From: Paracoccus subflavus
Lineage (GTDB): Bacteria > Pseudomonadota > Alphaproteobacteria > Rhodobacterales > Rhodobacteraceae
NCBI RefSeq assembly: GCF_004310345.1
Contig: NZ_SISK01000003.1
Span: 62,001-126,000 of the forward strand
Direction: 5' to 3'
DNA: 64,000 bases
Shown one piece after another: positions 18,887 to 28,525 of this stretch. Below the pieces are notes generated by a model that was not told the DNA's origin, made no database searches, and saw nothing but the letters and a program-made list of their open reading frames with translations. Both the position numbers and the translations under genes were made by a program. Every line of letters starts with the position of its first letter. Within the stretch, counting starts at the first letter, position 1.

Positions 18887-20053
18887 TCAGCGCGTCACCG
18901 GCTGCCCGCGTTCGACCAGCCGGGCGAAGAAGCTGGACCCGATGGGCAGAATGGCATCGTTGAAATCATAGGCCGGGTGATGGACGCCCGCCGTATTCCC
19001 CTGGCCGATGAACAGATAGCAGCCCGGTCGCGTGTTCAGCATATAGCTGAAATCCTCGGCCCCCATCTCGCGCCCGGCGTCGGCGGACACATGGGCGTCG
19101 CCGACAATCTCTCGGGCCACAGTGGCGGCAAAGGCGGCCTGGCCCGGGTCGTTGACCGTGGCCGGATACCCTTCGATGTAATCCAGCCGGATCGTCACGT
19201 CATAGGCCGCACCCTGTCCGTCGCAGATCTGGGCCATCCGGCGGCGCACCATCTCGCGGACATGGGGTTCGAAGGTGCGCACCGTGCCGCAGATCCATGC
19301 CGTATCGGGAACGATGTTGTCGGCGCTGCCCGCGTGGATCTGCGTGACCGACAGCACCAGATCGTCCAGGGCATAGTGGTTCCGGCTGGAAATCGTCTGG
19401 ACCGCGTTCACCACCGCCAGGGCAGCCACGATGGGATCGGCGGTCAGGTGCGGCATCGCCGCGTGCCCGCCCCGACCCTGGACATGGATTTCGAAGGTGT
19501 CCACCGCGGCCATGATTGGGCCGGGCGTGGTTGACATCTGCCCCACGGGCAGGCCGGGGCTGTTATGCATGGCGAATACCCGGTCGATCCCGAAACGGTC
19601 CATCATGCCGTCGCGCACCATCGCCTCGCCCCCGCCGCCGTTTTCCTCGGCCGGCTGGAAGATCAGCGCGACGCGGCCCGCGAAGTTGCGGGTCTCTGCC
19701 AGATAGCGGGCGGCGCCCAGCAGCATCGTCGTATGCCCGTCATGCCCGCAGGCGTGCATCCGGCCCGGCACGGTCGAGGCGTAATCCAGCCCGGTCGCCT
19801 CATCCATCGGCAGCGCATCCATGTCGGCACGCAACCCGATGGTCGGCCCCGGCCCCTGCCCTTCGATGATGCCGACGATGCCCGACTGGCCGATACCGTC
19901 ATGGATCTCGTCCACGCCAAGGTCGCGCAGCCGTTCGGCGACAAAGGCAGCCGTCTGGTAGCAATCGAAGCCCAGTTCGGGATGCTGGTGCAGATGCCGC
20001 CGCCACCGCGTCAGGTCGTCGGCAAATTCGGCGATACGGTTCAGGACGGGCAT
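18887..20053 (-). CDS. M20-family amidohydrolase (hippurate hydrolase-like)
   Basis: 388 aa metallopeptidase-like hydrolase. Metal-binding motifs: ACGHDGHTTMLL (about residues 102-113), QPAEENGGGGEAM (about 139) and GAEDFSYML (about 330), with the lid domain RGGHAAMPH between. The subgroup acts on N-acyl amino acids or IAA conjugates; the substrate cannot be read from the sequence. Start ATG 20053 has AGGAAGTGAG upstream. It diverges from mazG. Confidence 0.9.
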   Translation of the reverse strand: MPVLNRIAEFADDLTRWRRHLHQHPELGFDCYQTAAFVAERLRDLGVDEIHDGIGQSGIVGIIEGQGPGPTIGLRADMDALPMDEATGLDYASTVPGRMHACGHDGHTTMLLGAARYLAETRNFAGRVALIFQPAEENGGGGEAMVRDGMMDRFGIDRVFAMHNSPGLPVGQMSTTPGPIMAAVDTFEIHVQGRGGHAAMPHLTADPIVAALAVVNAVQTISSRNHYALDDLVLSVTQIHAGSADNIVPDTAWICGTVRTFEPHVREMVRRRMAQICDGQGAAYDVTIRLDYIEGYPATVNDPGQAAFAATVAREIVGDAHVSADAGREMGAEDFSYMLNTRPGCYLFIGQGNTAGVHHPAYDFNDAILPIGSSFFARLVERGQPVTR

Positions 20054-20115
20054 GTGGACTCACTTCCTTGAGTGTGGCAATGGCCGATGACGACAAAGCC
20101 CGAGGGGAAATCGCA

Positions 20116-20934
20116 ATGACCGACCCGGACCGCCGCGACGCAGCGACCGAGATCGCCCGCCTGATCGACATCATGGCTCAACTGCGCGACCCCGCATCGG
20201 GTTGCCCCTGGGACATCGAACAGGACTTCGCCTCCATCGCCCCCTACACGATCGAGGAGGCGCACGAGGTCGCCGACGCCATCGACCGGCAGGCCTGGGA
20301 CGAATTGCCGGGCGAGCTGGGCGACCTGTTGTTGCAGGTGGTGTTCCACGCCCAGATGGCGGACGAAAAGGGCCTGTTCGATTTCGCCGACTGCGCGGCG
20401 GCGATTTCGGGCAAGCTGGTGTTCCGCCATCCCCATGTTTTCGGCACCGAATCCCGCGACAAGTCCGCCGAACAGCAGGTCAGGGACTGGGAGGCGATCA
20501 AGGCCGTCGAACGCGCGGGCAAGGCCGAACAGGGCACGCTGGACGGCGTAGCCCTGGGCCTGCCTGCCCTGACCCGCGCGGTCAAGCTGCAGAACAGGGC
20601 CGCCCGCGTGGGCTTTGACTGGCCGGGCGCGACCGAGGTTCTGGACAAGATCGCCGAGGAAACCGCCGAACTGGTCGAGGCGCGGGACAGCCTGGGACCT
20701 GAGGCATTGGAGGAGGAATTCGGCGATCTTCTGTTCGTCATGGCGAATCTTGCGCGGCACCTGAAGATCGACCCCGAACAGGCGCTGCGCCGCGCCAATG
20801 CGAAATTCACCCGGCGCTTCCGGACCATCGAAGCGGCGCTGGCCACCCAGGGCCGCCGCCCCGAGGACAGCGACCTGACCGAGATGGACCGGCTGTGGAA
20901 CGAGGCGAAGGCCGCCGAGAAGGCGGCGCAGTAA
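20116..20934 (+). CDS. mazG: nucleoside triphosphate pyrophosphohydrolase MazG
   Basis: 272 aa with two MazG repeats: the first with CPWDIEQDF, YTIEEAHEVADAI and ELGDLLLQVVFHAQMA, the second with EETAELVEAR and EEFGDLLFVMANLARHL. It hydrolyses (d)NTPs to monophosphates, a house-cleaning role. ATG 20116 follows GAGGGG; TTG 20068 and ATG 20080 are less supported alternatives. The 3' flank to 20999 carries a recurring intergenic element noted separately. Confidence 0.94.
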   Translation: MTDPDRRDAATEIARLIDIMAQLRDPASGCPWDIEQDFASIAPYTIEEAHEVADAIDRQAWDELPGELGDLLLQVVFHAQMADEKGLFDFADCAAAISGKLVFRHPHVFGTESRDKSAEQQVRDWEAIKAVERAGKAEQGTLDGVALGLPALTRAVKLQNRAARVGFDWPGATEVLDKIAEETAELVEARDSLGPEALEEEFGDLLFVMANLARHLKIDPEQALRRANAKFTRRFRTIEAALATQGRRPEDSDLTEMDRLWNEAKAAEKAAQ

Positions 20935-20968
20935 GGGGCGTTGCCCCTCGGCCCCGTACCGGCGCCTC

Positions 20969-20997
20969 ACCCCAGGGTATTTGGGCAAAGAAGAAGC
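20969..20997. repeat. intergenic repeat element, copy 1
   Basis: The block CCCAGGGTATTTGGGCAAAG followed by AAGAAG lies between the convergent stops of mazG and dusA. It closely resembles the block at 39481-39506. From memory, similar 'GG.TATTT...AAGA(T/A)GAAG' blocks recur after stop codons in many Rhodobacteraceae genomes; I know no assigned function. Confidence 0.45.
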
Positions 20998-20999
20998 GA

Positions 21000-21986
21000 T
21001 CAGGCGGCGAGTCGTGTGACCTGTCGCAGCGCGGCGTCGTAGACCTCGATCCCGCCCTTTGACGCGCCTTCGGACAGGGTGCGCTTCCAGCCCCGCGCGC
21101 CGGGCAGTCCGTGGAACAGGCCCAGCATGTGCCGGGTGATCTGGTGCAGCCGTCCGCCGCCCGCCAGATGCGCGGCGATAGAGGGCCGCATCGCCTGGGC
21201 TACCTGATCGGGGGCATCGAAGGGCGGCGTATCGCCCCATAGACTGTCGGCCCGGCCCAGCATGTCCCAGGGCTGATGGTACGCCGCGCGTCCAACCATC
21301 ACCCCGTCCATGACCTGCAAGTGTTCGCGCACGGCGTCCAGACTGGCAATCCCCCCGTTGACCGACAGGTGCAGGTCTGGAAAGGCCTGCTTCATGCCAT
21401 GGACCAAAGGGTAATCCAGCGGCGGGATCTCGCGGTTCTCGCGCGGGCTCAGACCCTGCATCCAGGCCTTGCGGGCGTGGATGGCAATGCGACGGATGCC
21501 CGCGCGGCGCATCCGATCCAGGAAGGCGGGCAGCACATCCCGGGGCATCTGGTCATCGACGCCGATGCGGCATTTCACCGTGACCTCGACCGGGCTTGCA
21601 TCCATCATCCGGGATACGCATTCGGCGACCAGATCAGGGGTTTTCATCAGCACCGCGCCGAAGCAGCCCGACTGAACCCGATCGCTGGGGCAGCCGACGT
21701 TCAAGTTGATCTCGTCATAGCCCCATGCCGCGGCGATCCGCGTGGCCCGGGCCAGTTCCGCCGGGTCCGAGCCGCCCAGTTGCAGGGCGACCGGGTGTTC
21801 GGCCGGGTCGAAATCCAGCAGTCGGTGCGGGTCGCCATGAACGATGGCGGGCGCCGTCACCATTTCCGTATAAAGCAGCGCGCGGCGTGACATCAGCCGA
21901 TGGAACGCCCGGCAATGACGGTCGGTCCAGTCCATCATGGGGGCTATGGACAGTCTTGCTGCGTCTGTGACAGGGGAATTGGGCAT
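21000..21986 (-). CDS. dusA: tRNA-dihydrouridine(20/20a) synthase
   Basis: 328 aa FMN enzyme reducing uridines in the tRNA D-loop. N-terminal SIAPMMDWTDRHCRAFHR, the catalytic-cysteine motif NLNVGCPSDRVQSGCFG and VNGGIASLD are DusA hallmarks. A longer reading to 22085 runs through the tRNA gene and is rejected; ATG 21986 lies only 26 nt beyond the encoded CCA of tRNA-Val. This suggests one transcript for a tRNA and a tRNA modifier. Confidence 0.94.
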   Translation of the reverse strand: MPNSPVTDAARLSIAPMMDWTDRHCRAFHRLMSRRALLYTEMVTAPAIVHGDPHRLLDFDPAEHPVALQLGGSDPAELARATRIAAAWGYDEINLNVGCPSDRVQSGCFGAVLMKTPDLVAECVSRMMDASPVEVTVKCRIGVDDQMPRDVLPAFLDRMRRAGIRRIAIHARKAWMQGLSPRENREIPPLDYPLVHGMKQAFPDLHLSVNGGIASLDAVREHLQVMDGVMVGRAAYHQPWDMLGRADSLWGDTPPFDAPDQVAQAMRPSIAAHLAGGGRLHQITRHMLGLFHGLPGARGWKRTLSEGASKGGIEVYDAALRQVTRLAA

Positions 21987-22012
21987 CCAGCAGGCGCGGC
22001 CAGAAAAAGGAA

Positions 22013-22087
22013 TGGTGGGTGATAACGGATTTGAACCGCTGACATCTTCGATGTGAACGAAGCGCTCTACCGCTGAGCTAATCACCC
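22013..22087 (-). tRNA. tRNA-Val (CAC)
   Basis: 75 nt with encoded CCA at 22013-22015. The acceptor stem pairs GGGTGAT with ATCACCC, the D-arm is GCTCAGCGGTAGAGC, the anticodon stem is CTTCG/CGAAG with loop TTCACAT giving anticodon CAC, and the T-arm has GGTTCAAATCC. The D-loop GGT includes U20, the position DusA modifies. 26 nt upstream of dusA on the same strand. Confidence 0.96.
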
Positions 22088-22142
22088 GTGGGCGCAGCTT
22101 CTATCAGCGGGGGCGGGGCGCCGCAAGGGCCAATCTTGCCTG

Positions 22143-22469
22143 TCAGTCCGGCCGGGGTGCAGGCACAGCGCGCGCGGGGGCGGGACGGCGGCGCAGGCGC
22201 AAGGTGATGATTTCGCCCCCCCGCTGGTCGTGTTCAAGGTTCACGCGCGCGCGCCCGAGCGGCGGAACGGCAAGCGTTTCGCCAGCCGACAGGGCCTTGC
22301 CAAGCTGGGCAAGCGTCGCCTCGATGATGGGGCGGGCATCGGCCTTGCGGGCTCCGCTGGCAGCCACCACCCGGTCGACGAAATCCTTTTTCTGAACGAC
22401 ACAGGCAGGTTGAGGATTGCGGGCGCCGTCGATGGCGTCCTTGTCGGACGGGAAAACACGTTTGATCAT
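22143..22469 (-). CDS. HU-like DNA-binding protein
   Basis: 108 aa. The segment VVQKKDFVDRVVAASGARKADARP matches the N-terminal helical dimerisation domain of HU/IHF and PLGRARVN matches the start of the beta region, but the arm is short and ends in an Arg/Pro tail (RRRPAPARAVPAPRPD). It likely binds DNA as a dimer; it is not canonical HU. ATG 22469 is preferred to TTG 22478. The upstream region carries a perfect palindrome. Confidence 0.75.
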   Translation of the reverse strand: MIKRVFPSDKDAIDGARNPQPACVVQKKDFVDRVVAASGARKADARPIIEATLAQLGKALSAGETLAVPPLGRARVNLEHDQRGGEIITLRLRRRPAPARAVPAPRPD

Positions 22470-22518
22470 GACGAACAACCTTGGCGAACGGGAATATGGG
22501 GGTCAGCGTGGGGCCGAT

Positions 22519-22533
22519 TTGACCCAAGGTCAA
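22519..22533. promoter_or_regulatory. perfect palindrome upstream of the HU-like gene
   Basis: TTGACC-CAA-GGTCAA, a 6-bp perfect inverted repeat with a 3-bp spacer, 50 bp upstream of the HU-like start. It sits in an AT-richer patch (ATTAATCTTAACC just beside it), as expected for a promoter/operator. The binding protein is unknown. Confidence 0.45.
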
Positions 22534-22600
22534 CATTAATCTTAACCAAGATGAACCGGTGTGGGGCCACAGGCGCCAATGGCCCCGTTTCCGGCTGGCG

Positions 22601-24439
22601 TCAGCGGTCGGGCCGACGCGGCTTGGTGCCCTTTTTCGGGGTCTCGGCAGTTCCCCGGCCCGCGCCTTTGCCAGAGGTCGGGGCCTGGCCGCGATGCCCC
22701 GGCTTGTTTGCTCCGTCGCGCATGGTCCGGGCCTTGGTCCGTTCCTCGGTGGTCCAGCGGGGCTTGCGCTGCTTGGCGGAACTGTCTGCGATCGTTCCAT
22801 CGCCAGAGCCCTCGGGCCTGGGACGGACGGAACGCTCGGCCGAACGGGGCGCGCGGTCGAGATCGGGCTCGCCGTCGAGACGGCGCATGGTCAGATCGGC
22901 TTCCAACGTCATCGACCCGCCGAATTTTCCCGCCTGATCCGCGGCGATCTGCACAAAGGTTTCGTCCTGCCGCACGCGGATCGCCCCGATGGCGTCGCGG
23001 TTGATGCCGCCGCCTTCGCAGATCTTGGGCAAAAGCCAGCGCGCCTCGGCCCGTCCGGTATGGCCGACCGACAGCGCGAACCACACCGCCTCGCCAAAGG
23101 GCGGGCGTTCGCGGGGGGCGGCGGGCGCGCGGTCGGTCAGAACCGTCAGTTCCTCGGGGGCGGGGCGGCCTTCGCGCCACAGGCGGACAAATGCCTGCGC
23201 CAGACGGTCAGGTCCGAATCGCTCCAGCAACTGCCGGGACAGGTCGGCGTCGTCGTCCCCGTCCGCGTGCAGCGCCGGGTGATCCAGCATCCGCAGGTCG
23301 TCGCGGGCACGCACATCGTCGGCCGAGGGCGCGGGCCCCCATTCGGCCTCGACCCGCGCGCGCCGCAGCAGCATCTGCGCCTTGCGCAGTTCCGACGGCA
23401 TCACGATCAGCGCCGATACGCCCTTGGCCCCGGCCCGGCCCGTCCGGCCCGAACGGTGCAGCAGCGTGTCCGCATTGGTCGGCAGGTCGGCATGAATGAC
23501 CAGTTCCAGCCCCGGCAGATCGATGCCGCGCGCGGCGACATCGGTCGCCACGCAGACCTGTGCCCGGCCGCCCCGCAACGCCTGCAGGGCATGGGTGCGT
23601 TCCTGCTGGCTGAGTTCCCCCGACAGCGCGACCGCCTTGAAGCCGCGGTTGCCCATCCGGGCCAGCAGGTGGCTGACATTGGCGCGGGTCTTGCAGAAGA
23701 TGATGGCAGTGCGCGCCTCGTGCAGGCGCAGGATGTTGAAGATCGCAGGTTCGCGGTCGCGGGCGGCCACGGTAAAGGCGCGATAGTCGATGTCGCCGTG
23801 CTGGCGCGATTCGCCCTGGGCCACGATCCGCAGGGCGTCGCGCTGGAAGGTGCCGGCCAGATGCTCGATCGCCGGGGGCACGGTGGCCGAGAACATCAGC
23901 GTGCGGCGCGTATCGGGTGCGGATTGCAGGATGAATTCCAGATCCTCGCGGAAACCCAGGTCCAGCATTTCGTCGGCTTCGTCCAGAACCGCGACGCGCA
24001 GGGCCGACAGATCCAGAGATCCGCGTTCGATGTGGTCTCGCAGGCGACCGGGGGTGCCGACGACGATATGGGCGCCGCGTTCAAGCGCCCGCCGTTCGCC
24101 CCGGTAATCCATGCCTCCGACGCAGGTGGCGATCCGGGCGCCGGCCTGGGCGTAAAGCCAGGTCAGTTCCGCCGCAACCTGAAGCGCCAGTTCGCGCGTG
24201 GGCGCAATGACCAGACCCAGCGGAAGGCCCGCGTCGGGCAGCATGTCGCCGTCCAGCATCTGCGGGGCGACGGCAAGGCCGAAGGCGACCGTCTTGCCCG
24301 ATCCGGTCTGGGCCGAAACCAGCATGTCACGCCCCTGCGCCCCGCTGTCCAGAACCGCCTGCTGAACGGAGGTGAGGCTGGCATAGCCCTTGGCTGCCAG
24401 CGCCGCGGCCAAGGGCGCGGCTATCGTGTTGTCTGTCAT
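22601..24439 (-). CDS. DEAD-box ATP-dependent RNA helicase (DeaD/CsdA-like)
   Basis: 612 aa. Helicase core motifs in order: Q-motif region LTSVQQAVL, SAQTGSGKT (motif I, about 43-51), APTRELA, VGTPGRLRDH, VLDEADEML (DEAD box, about 152), FSATVPP, IIFCKTR, ATDVAARGIDLPG and HRSGRTGRAG. A DbpA-type RNA-binding domain (about 440-520) and a Lys/Arg/Gly-rich tail follow. It probably acts in ribosome assembly or RNA decay, as DeaD does. Single gene; 121 bp separate its stop from the HU-like gene region. Confidence 0.93.
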   Translation of the reverse strand: MTDNTIAAPLAAALAAKGYASLTSVQQAVLDSGAQGRDMLVSAQTGSGKTVAFGLAVAPQMLDGDMLPDAGLPLGLVIAPTRELALQVAAELTWLYAQAGARIATCVGGMDYRGERRALERGAHIVVGTPGRLRDHIERGSLDLSALRVAVLDEADEMLDLGFREDLEFILQSAPDTRRTLMFSATVPPAIEHLAGTFQRDALRIVAQGESRQHGDIDYRAFTVAARDREPAIFNILRLHEARTAIIFCKTRANVSHLLARMGNRGFKAVALSGELSQQERTHALQALRGGRAQVCVATDVAARGIDLPGLELVIHADLPTNADTLLHRSGRTGRAGAKGVSALIVMPSELRKAQMLLRRARVEAEWGPAPSADDVRARDDLRMLDHPALHADGDDDADLSRQLLERFGPDRLAQAFVRLWREGRPAPEELTVLTDRAPAAPRERPPFGEAVWFALSVGHTGRAEARWLLPKICEGGGINRDAIGAIRVRQDETFVQIAADQAGKFGGSMTLEADLTMRRLDGEPDLDRAPRSAERSVRPRPEGSGDGTIADSSAKQRKPRWTTEERTKARTMRDGANKPGHRGQAPTSGKGAGRGTAETPKKGTKPRRPDR

Positions 24440-24592
24440 AAACTTCGCCAGAATGGGGGTGCGGACACCCGTGTGAAGGCACCGCGATCCTTGTGGCAGA
24501 CAACCCCCCTGGTCTGCCGTCCCGGAAATCCGAAGCCGAAAGGCAGGGTTCTAGAACGGCATTAGGCGAAAGTCAAAGGAAATGGGCATCCG

Positions 24593-24844
24593 TCAGCCCA
24601 TCCCCAAAGCCTGCTTGTACATTTCCAGGATCGCCTCCTCCTCGGCGATGTCGTCGCGGTCGCGTTTGCGCAGGGCCACGATCTTCTTCATCACCTTGGT
24701 GTCATAGCCGCGGGCCTTGGCTTCGGCCATGACTTCCTTCTGGCGTTCGGCGATATCCTTCTTCTCCGCCTCAAGCTGCTCGAACTGCTCGATGAACTGT
24801 CGCAATTCATCGGCGGCGACGCTGTATGCCTGATCGTCCTTCAT
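24593..24844 (-). CDS. DUF2312/GapR-like nucleoid-associated protein
   Basis: 83 aa, almost entirely helical and charged: VAADELRQFIEQFEQLEAEK then AKARGYDTKVMKKIVALRKR. This matches DUF2312, whose Caulobacter member GapR binds overtwisted DNA and is needed for replication and cell-cycle progression. ATG 24844 has AAGGGA upstream; a longer reading adds 25 unlikely residues. Confidence 0.9.
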   Translation of the reverse strand: MKDDQAYSVAADELRQFIEQFEQLEAEKKDIAERQKEVMAEAKARGYDTKVMKKIVALRKRDRDDIAEEEAILEMYKQALGMG

Positions 24845-24960
24845 GGGATGTCCCTTTCGTTCCCGGTCCTGCATGGGGGTTTTGGCGCCTCTGTTAGGCG
24901 GTCTTGTTCCTCGGCGCAATCGCCGCTAGGGCTCGGACAAGGGTCTTGGCAGGATGAGGC

Positions 24961-25185
24961 ATGACGCTGTTCGACGGATTGATCTGGGGCGGGGCCGCGT
25001 TGACGCTGGCTGGGGTCGGGGCGCTTGTCTGGTGCATCCTGATCGTTGTGCGCGCCCGGCGGGCGGGGCTGGACGACGCCGCCCTGCGCGAACGGATGCA
25101 GGGCGTGCTGGCCGTGAACTTGGCTGCCCTGGCCGCGTCCTTTATCGGGCTGATGCTGGTGCTGACCGGCATCCTGCTGGGCTGA
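24961..25185 (+). CDS. small two-helix membrane protein, unknown
   Basis: 74 aa with two hydrophobic segments (LIWGGAALTLAGVGALVWCI, about 7-26, and LAVNLAALAASFIGLMLVL, about 49-67) separated by a short basic, then acidic loop (RARRAGLDDAALRERM). No family recognised. It ends 9 bp before dtd and is probably co-transcribed with it. The topology suggests an inner-membrane hairpin. Confidence 0.7.
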   Translation: MTLFDGLIWGGAALTLAGVGALVWCILIVVRARRAGLDDAALRERMQGVLAVNLAALAASFIGLMLVLTGILLG

Positions 25186-25194
25186 GGCAGGCCG

Positions 25195-25650
25195 ATGCGG
25201 GCGCTGATCCAGCGGGTCGCCGAAGCCTCGGTCACGGTTGACGGATCGATCGTGGGGCGCTGCGGACCCGGCCTTCTGGTGCTGGTCTGCGCCATGGATG
25301 GCGATACCGAGGCCGAGGCCGACAATCTTGCCGGGCGGGTGGCGCGGCTGCGCATCTTTCGCGAGGACGACGGCCGGATGAACCGGTCGCTGCTGGACAC
25401 GGGCGGCGGTGCCCTGGTGGTCAGCCAGTTCACCCTGGCCGCCGATACCCGGACCGGCAACCGTCCGGGATTTTCCAGCGCGGCCGCCCCGGACCAAGGG
25501 CGGCGGATTTATGAACGCTTTGTCTCGGCCCTGGCGGGCCGGGGCATCGCCGTAGAGACCGGTATCTTTGGCGCCGAGATGCAGGTCCGGCTGGTGAACG
25601 ACGGGCCCGTGACGATCTGGCTGGACACGGCCGACCGCGTCAAAGGATGA
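25195..25650 (+). CDS. dtd: D-aminoacyl-tRNA deacylase
   Basis: 151 aa. It removes D-amino acids (and glycine mis-charged on tRNA-Ala) from tRNA. The SQFTL motif at 77-81 and the cross-subunit cis GP motif in [12 protein letters not shown] near the C-terminus are both intact. N-terminal [17 protein letters not shown] is standard. Its stop overlaps a possible short downstream frame, after which IS debris begins. Confidence 0.96.
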   Translation: MRALIQRVAEASVTVDGSIVGRCGPGLLVLVCAMDGDTEAEADNLAGRVARLRIFREDDGRMNRSLLDTGGGALVVSQFTLAADTRTGNRPGFSSAAAPDQGRRIYERFVSALAGRGIAVETGIFGAEMQVRLVNDGPVTIWLDTADRVKG

Positions 25651-25794
25651 CGTCGCCCGCCTGCTTGACATACCAGACCGAATGCGCGGCCGCCGCCGCG
25701 TCCCAGATGGGCATCCATGGCAGACAGGTCGATGTCATCCTGACCGGGCCGGAACTGGTGGATGCTGTCGCGCTGCGCACCGATTGCGGTTTCA

Positions 25795-26290
25795 TGGCGC
25801 GCGCGGGTCGATGACCGGCGGGTGATCGGCGGCATCCTCCCTGTCATCCGCAACGGCTTGCGGTGGCGCGGCATGCCCGCAAGCCGCGGACCGCACAAGA
25901 CAATCTGCAACCGCCTCATCCGCTGGAGCGCGTCAGGCGCGTTCGGGCGCATCTTCGTCGTGCCTGCCAAGGGCGGCGATACCGGGGAAATCATGGAGGT
26001 CCGCCCCCCGCGGCCTGTTTCTGACGGCAGGCCAGATCAGCGATCATACTGGTGCTGCCGCCCTGTTATGTCGCTGCCCCCGGCGAAGGCGCTGCTGGCC
26101 GGCAGGGGCCATGATGCCGACGGGCTGCGCAAAGCCCTTGCAGACCGGAAGACCAAAGCCTGCATCCAACCGAAAAAAACAGGAAAATCAAGCTCAAGGA
26201 CTAGGGGCGCATCGCCACACGCTAGGACCGCTGCCCCACACCTTCATGTCCGCAATCGCTGCCATCATCATCCGCTGGCCAGGATCAGGA
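25795..26290 (+). pseudogene. decayed IS5-family transposase remnant
   Basis: This fills most of the 650-bp gene-free stretch from 25651 to 26300. Pieces of an IS5/IS427-type transposase are readable but scattered over frames: VDDRRVIGGILPVIRNGLRW and GPHKTICNRLIRWS (about 25807-25920), then FLTAGQISDHTGAAAL (about 26018-26065) in another frame, LPPAKALLAGRGHDADGLRK (about 26070-26140), and HTFMSAIAAIIIRW (about 26240-26280) in a third. The middle with the catalytic DDE core and the RLKDWRR region are missing. It is inactive and no inverted repeats were recognised. Confidence 0.75.
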
Positions 26291-26300
26291 AGTCATGAGG

Positions 26301-28357
<2,057 letters not shown>

Positions 28358-28488
28358 TCGGTTGTCCTCATGTTTCGCGGTGCCAGACCCGACCGGGTCG
28401 AAGGCAAGGGGATATGACGATGAAATAGGGCGCCATGACAAATAAACCACAGTGCCGCATGGTGAATAGATCGTGACTTTTATTGCAA

Positions 28489-28512
28489 GGGCGGATGGTG
28501 CCGCATCCGCCC
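28489..28512 (-). terminator. hairpin after hflC
   Basis: Perfect 9-bp stem GGGCGGATG / CATCCGCCC with a 6-nt loop, starting 13 nt beyond the hflC stop on its strand. The following sequence is only moderately T-rich (TTGCAATAAAAG), so it may be a weak terminator or an RNA-stabilising hairpin between hflC and the protease gene. Confidence 0.5.
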
Positions 28513-28525
28513 CGGCCCTGCGCGA

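Noticed and set aside
21987..22085. N-terminal extension of dusA through the tRNA
   Set aside because: The codons are the tRNA sequence itself; DusA families start at the downstream ATG.
21000..22087. Integration hotspot at dusA/tRNA-Val
   Set aside because: Both tRNA genes and dusA are known attachment sites, but no integrase, direct repeat or composition shift is seen here.
25647..25814. 55-aa frame overlapping the dtd stop
   Set aside because: Coupled start, but no recognisable protein and it ends in IS debris; kept only as a possible gene remnant in the findings.
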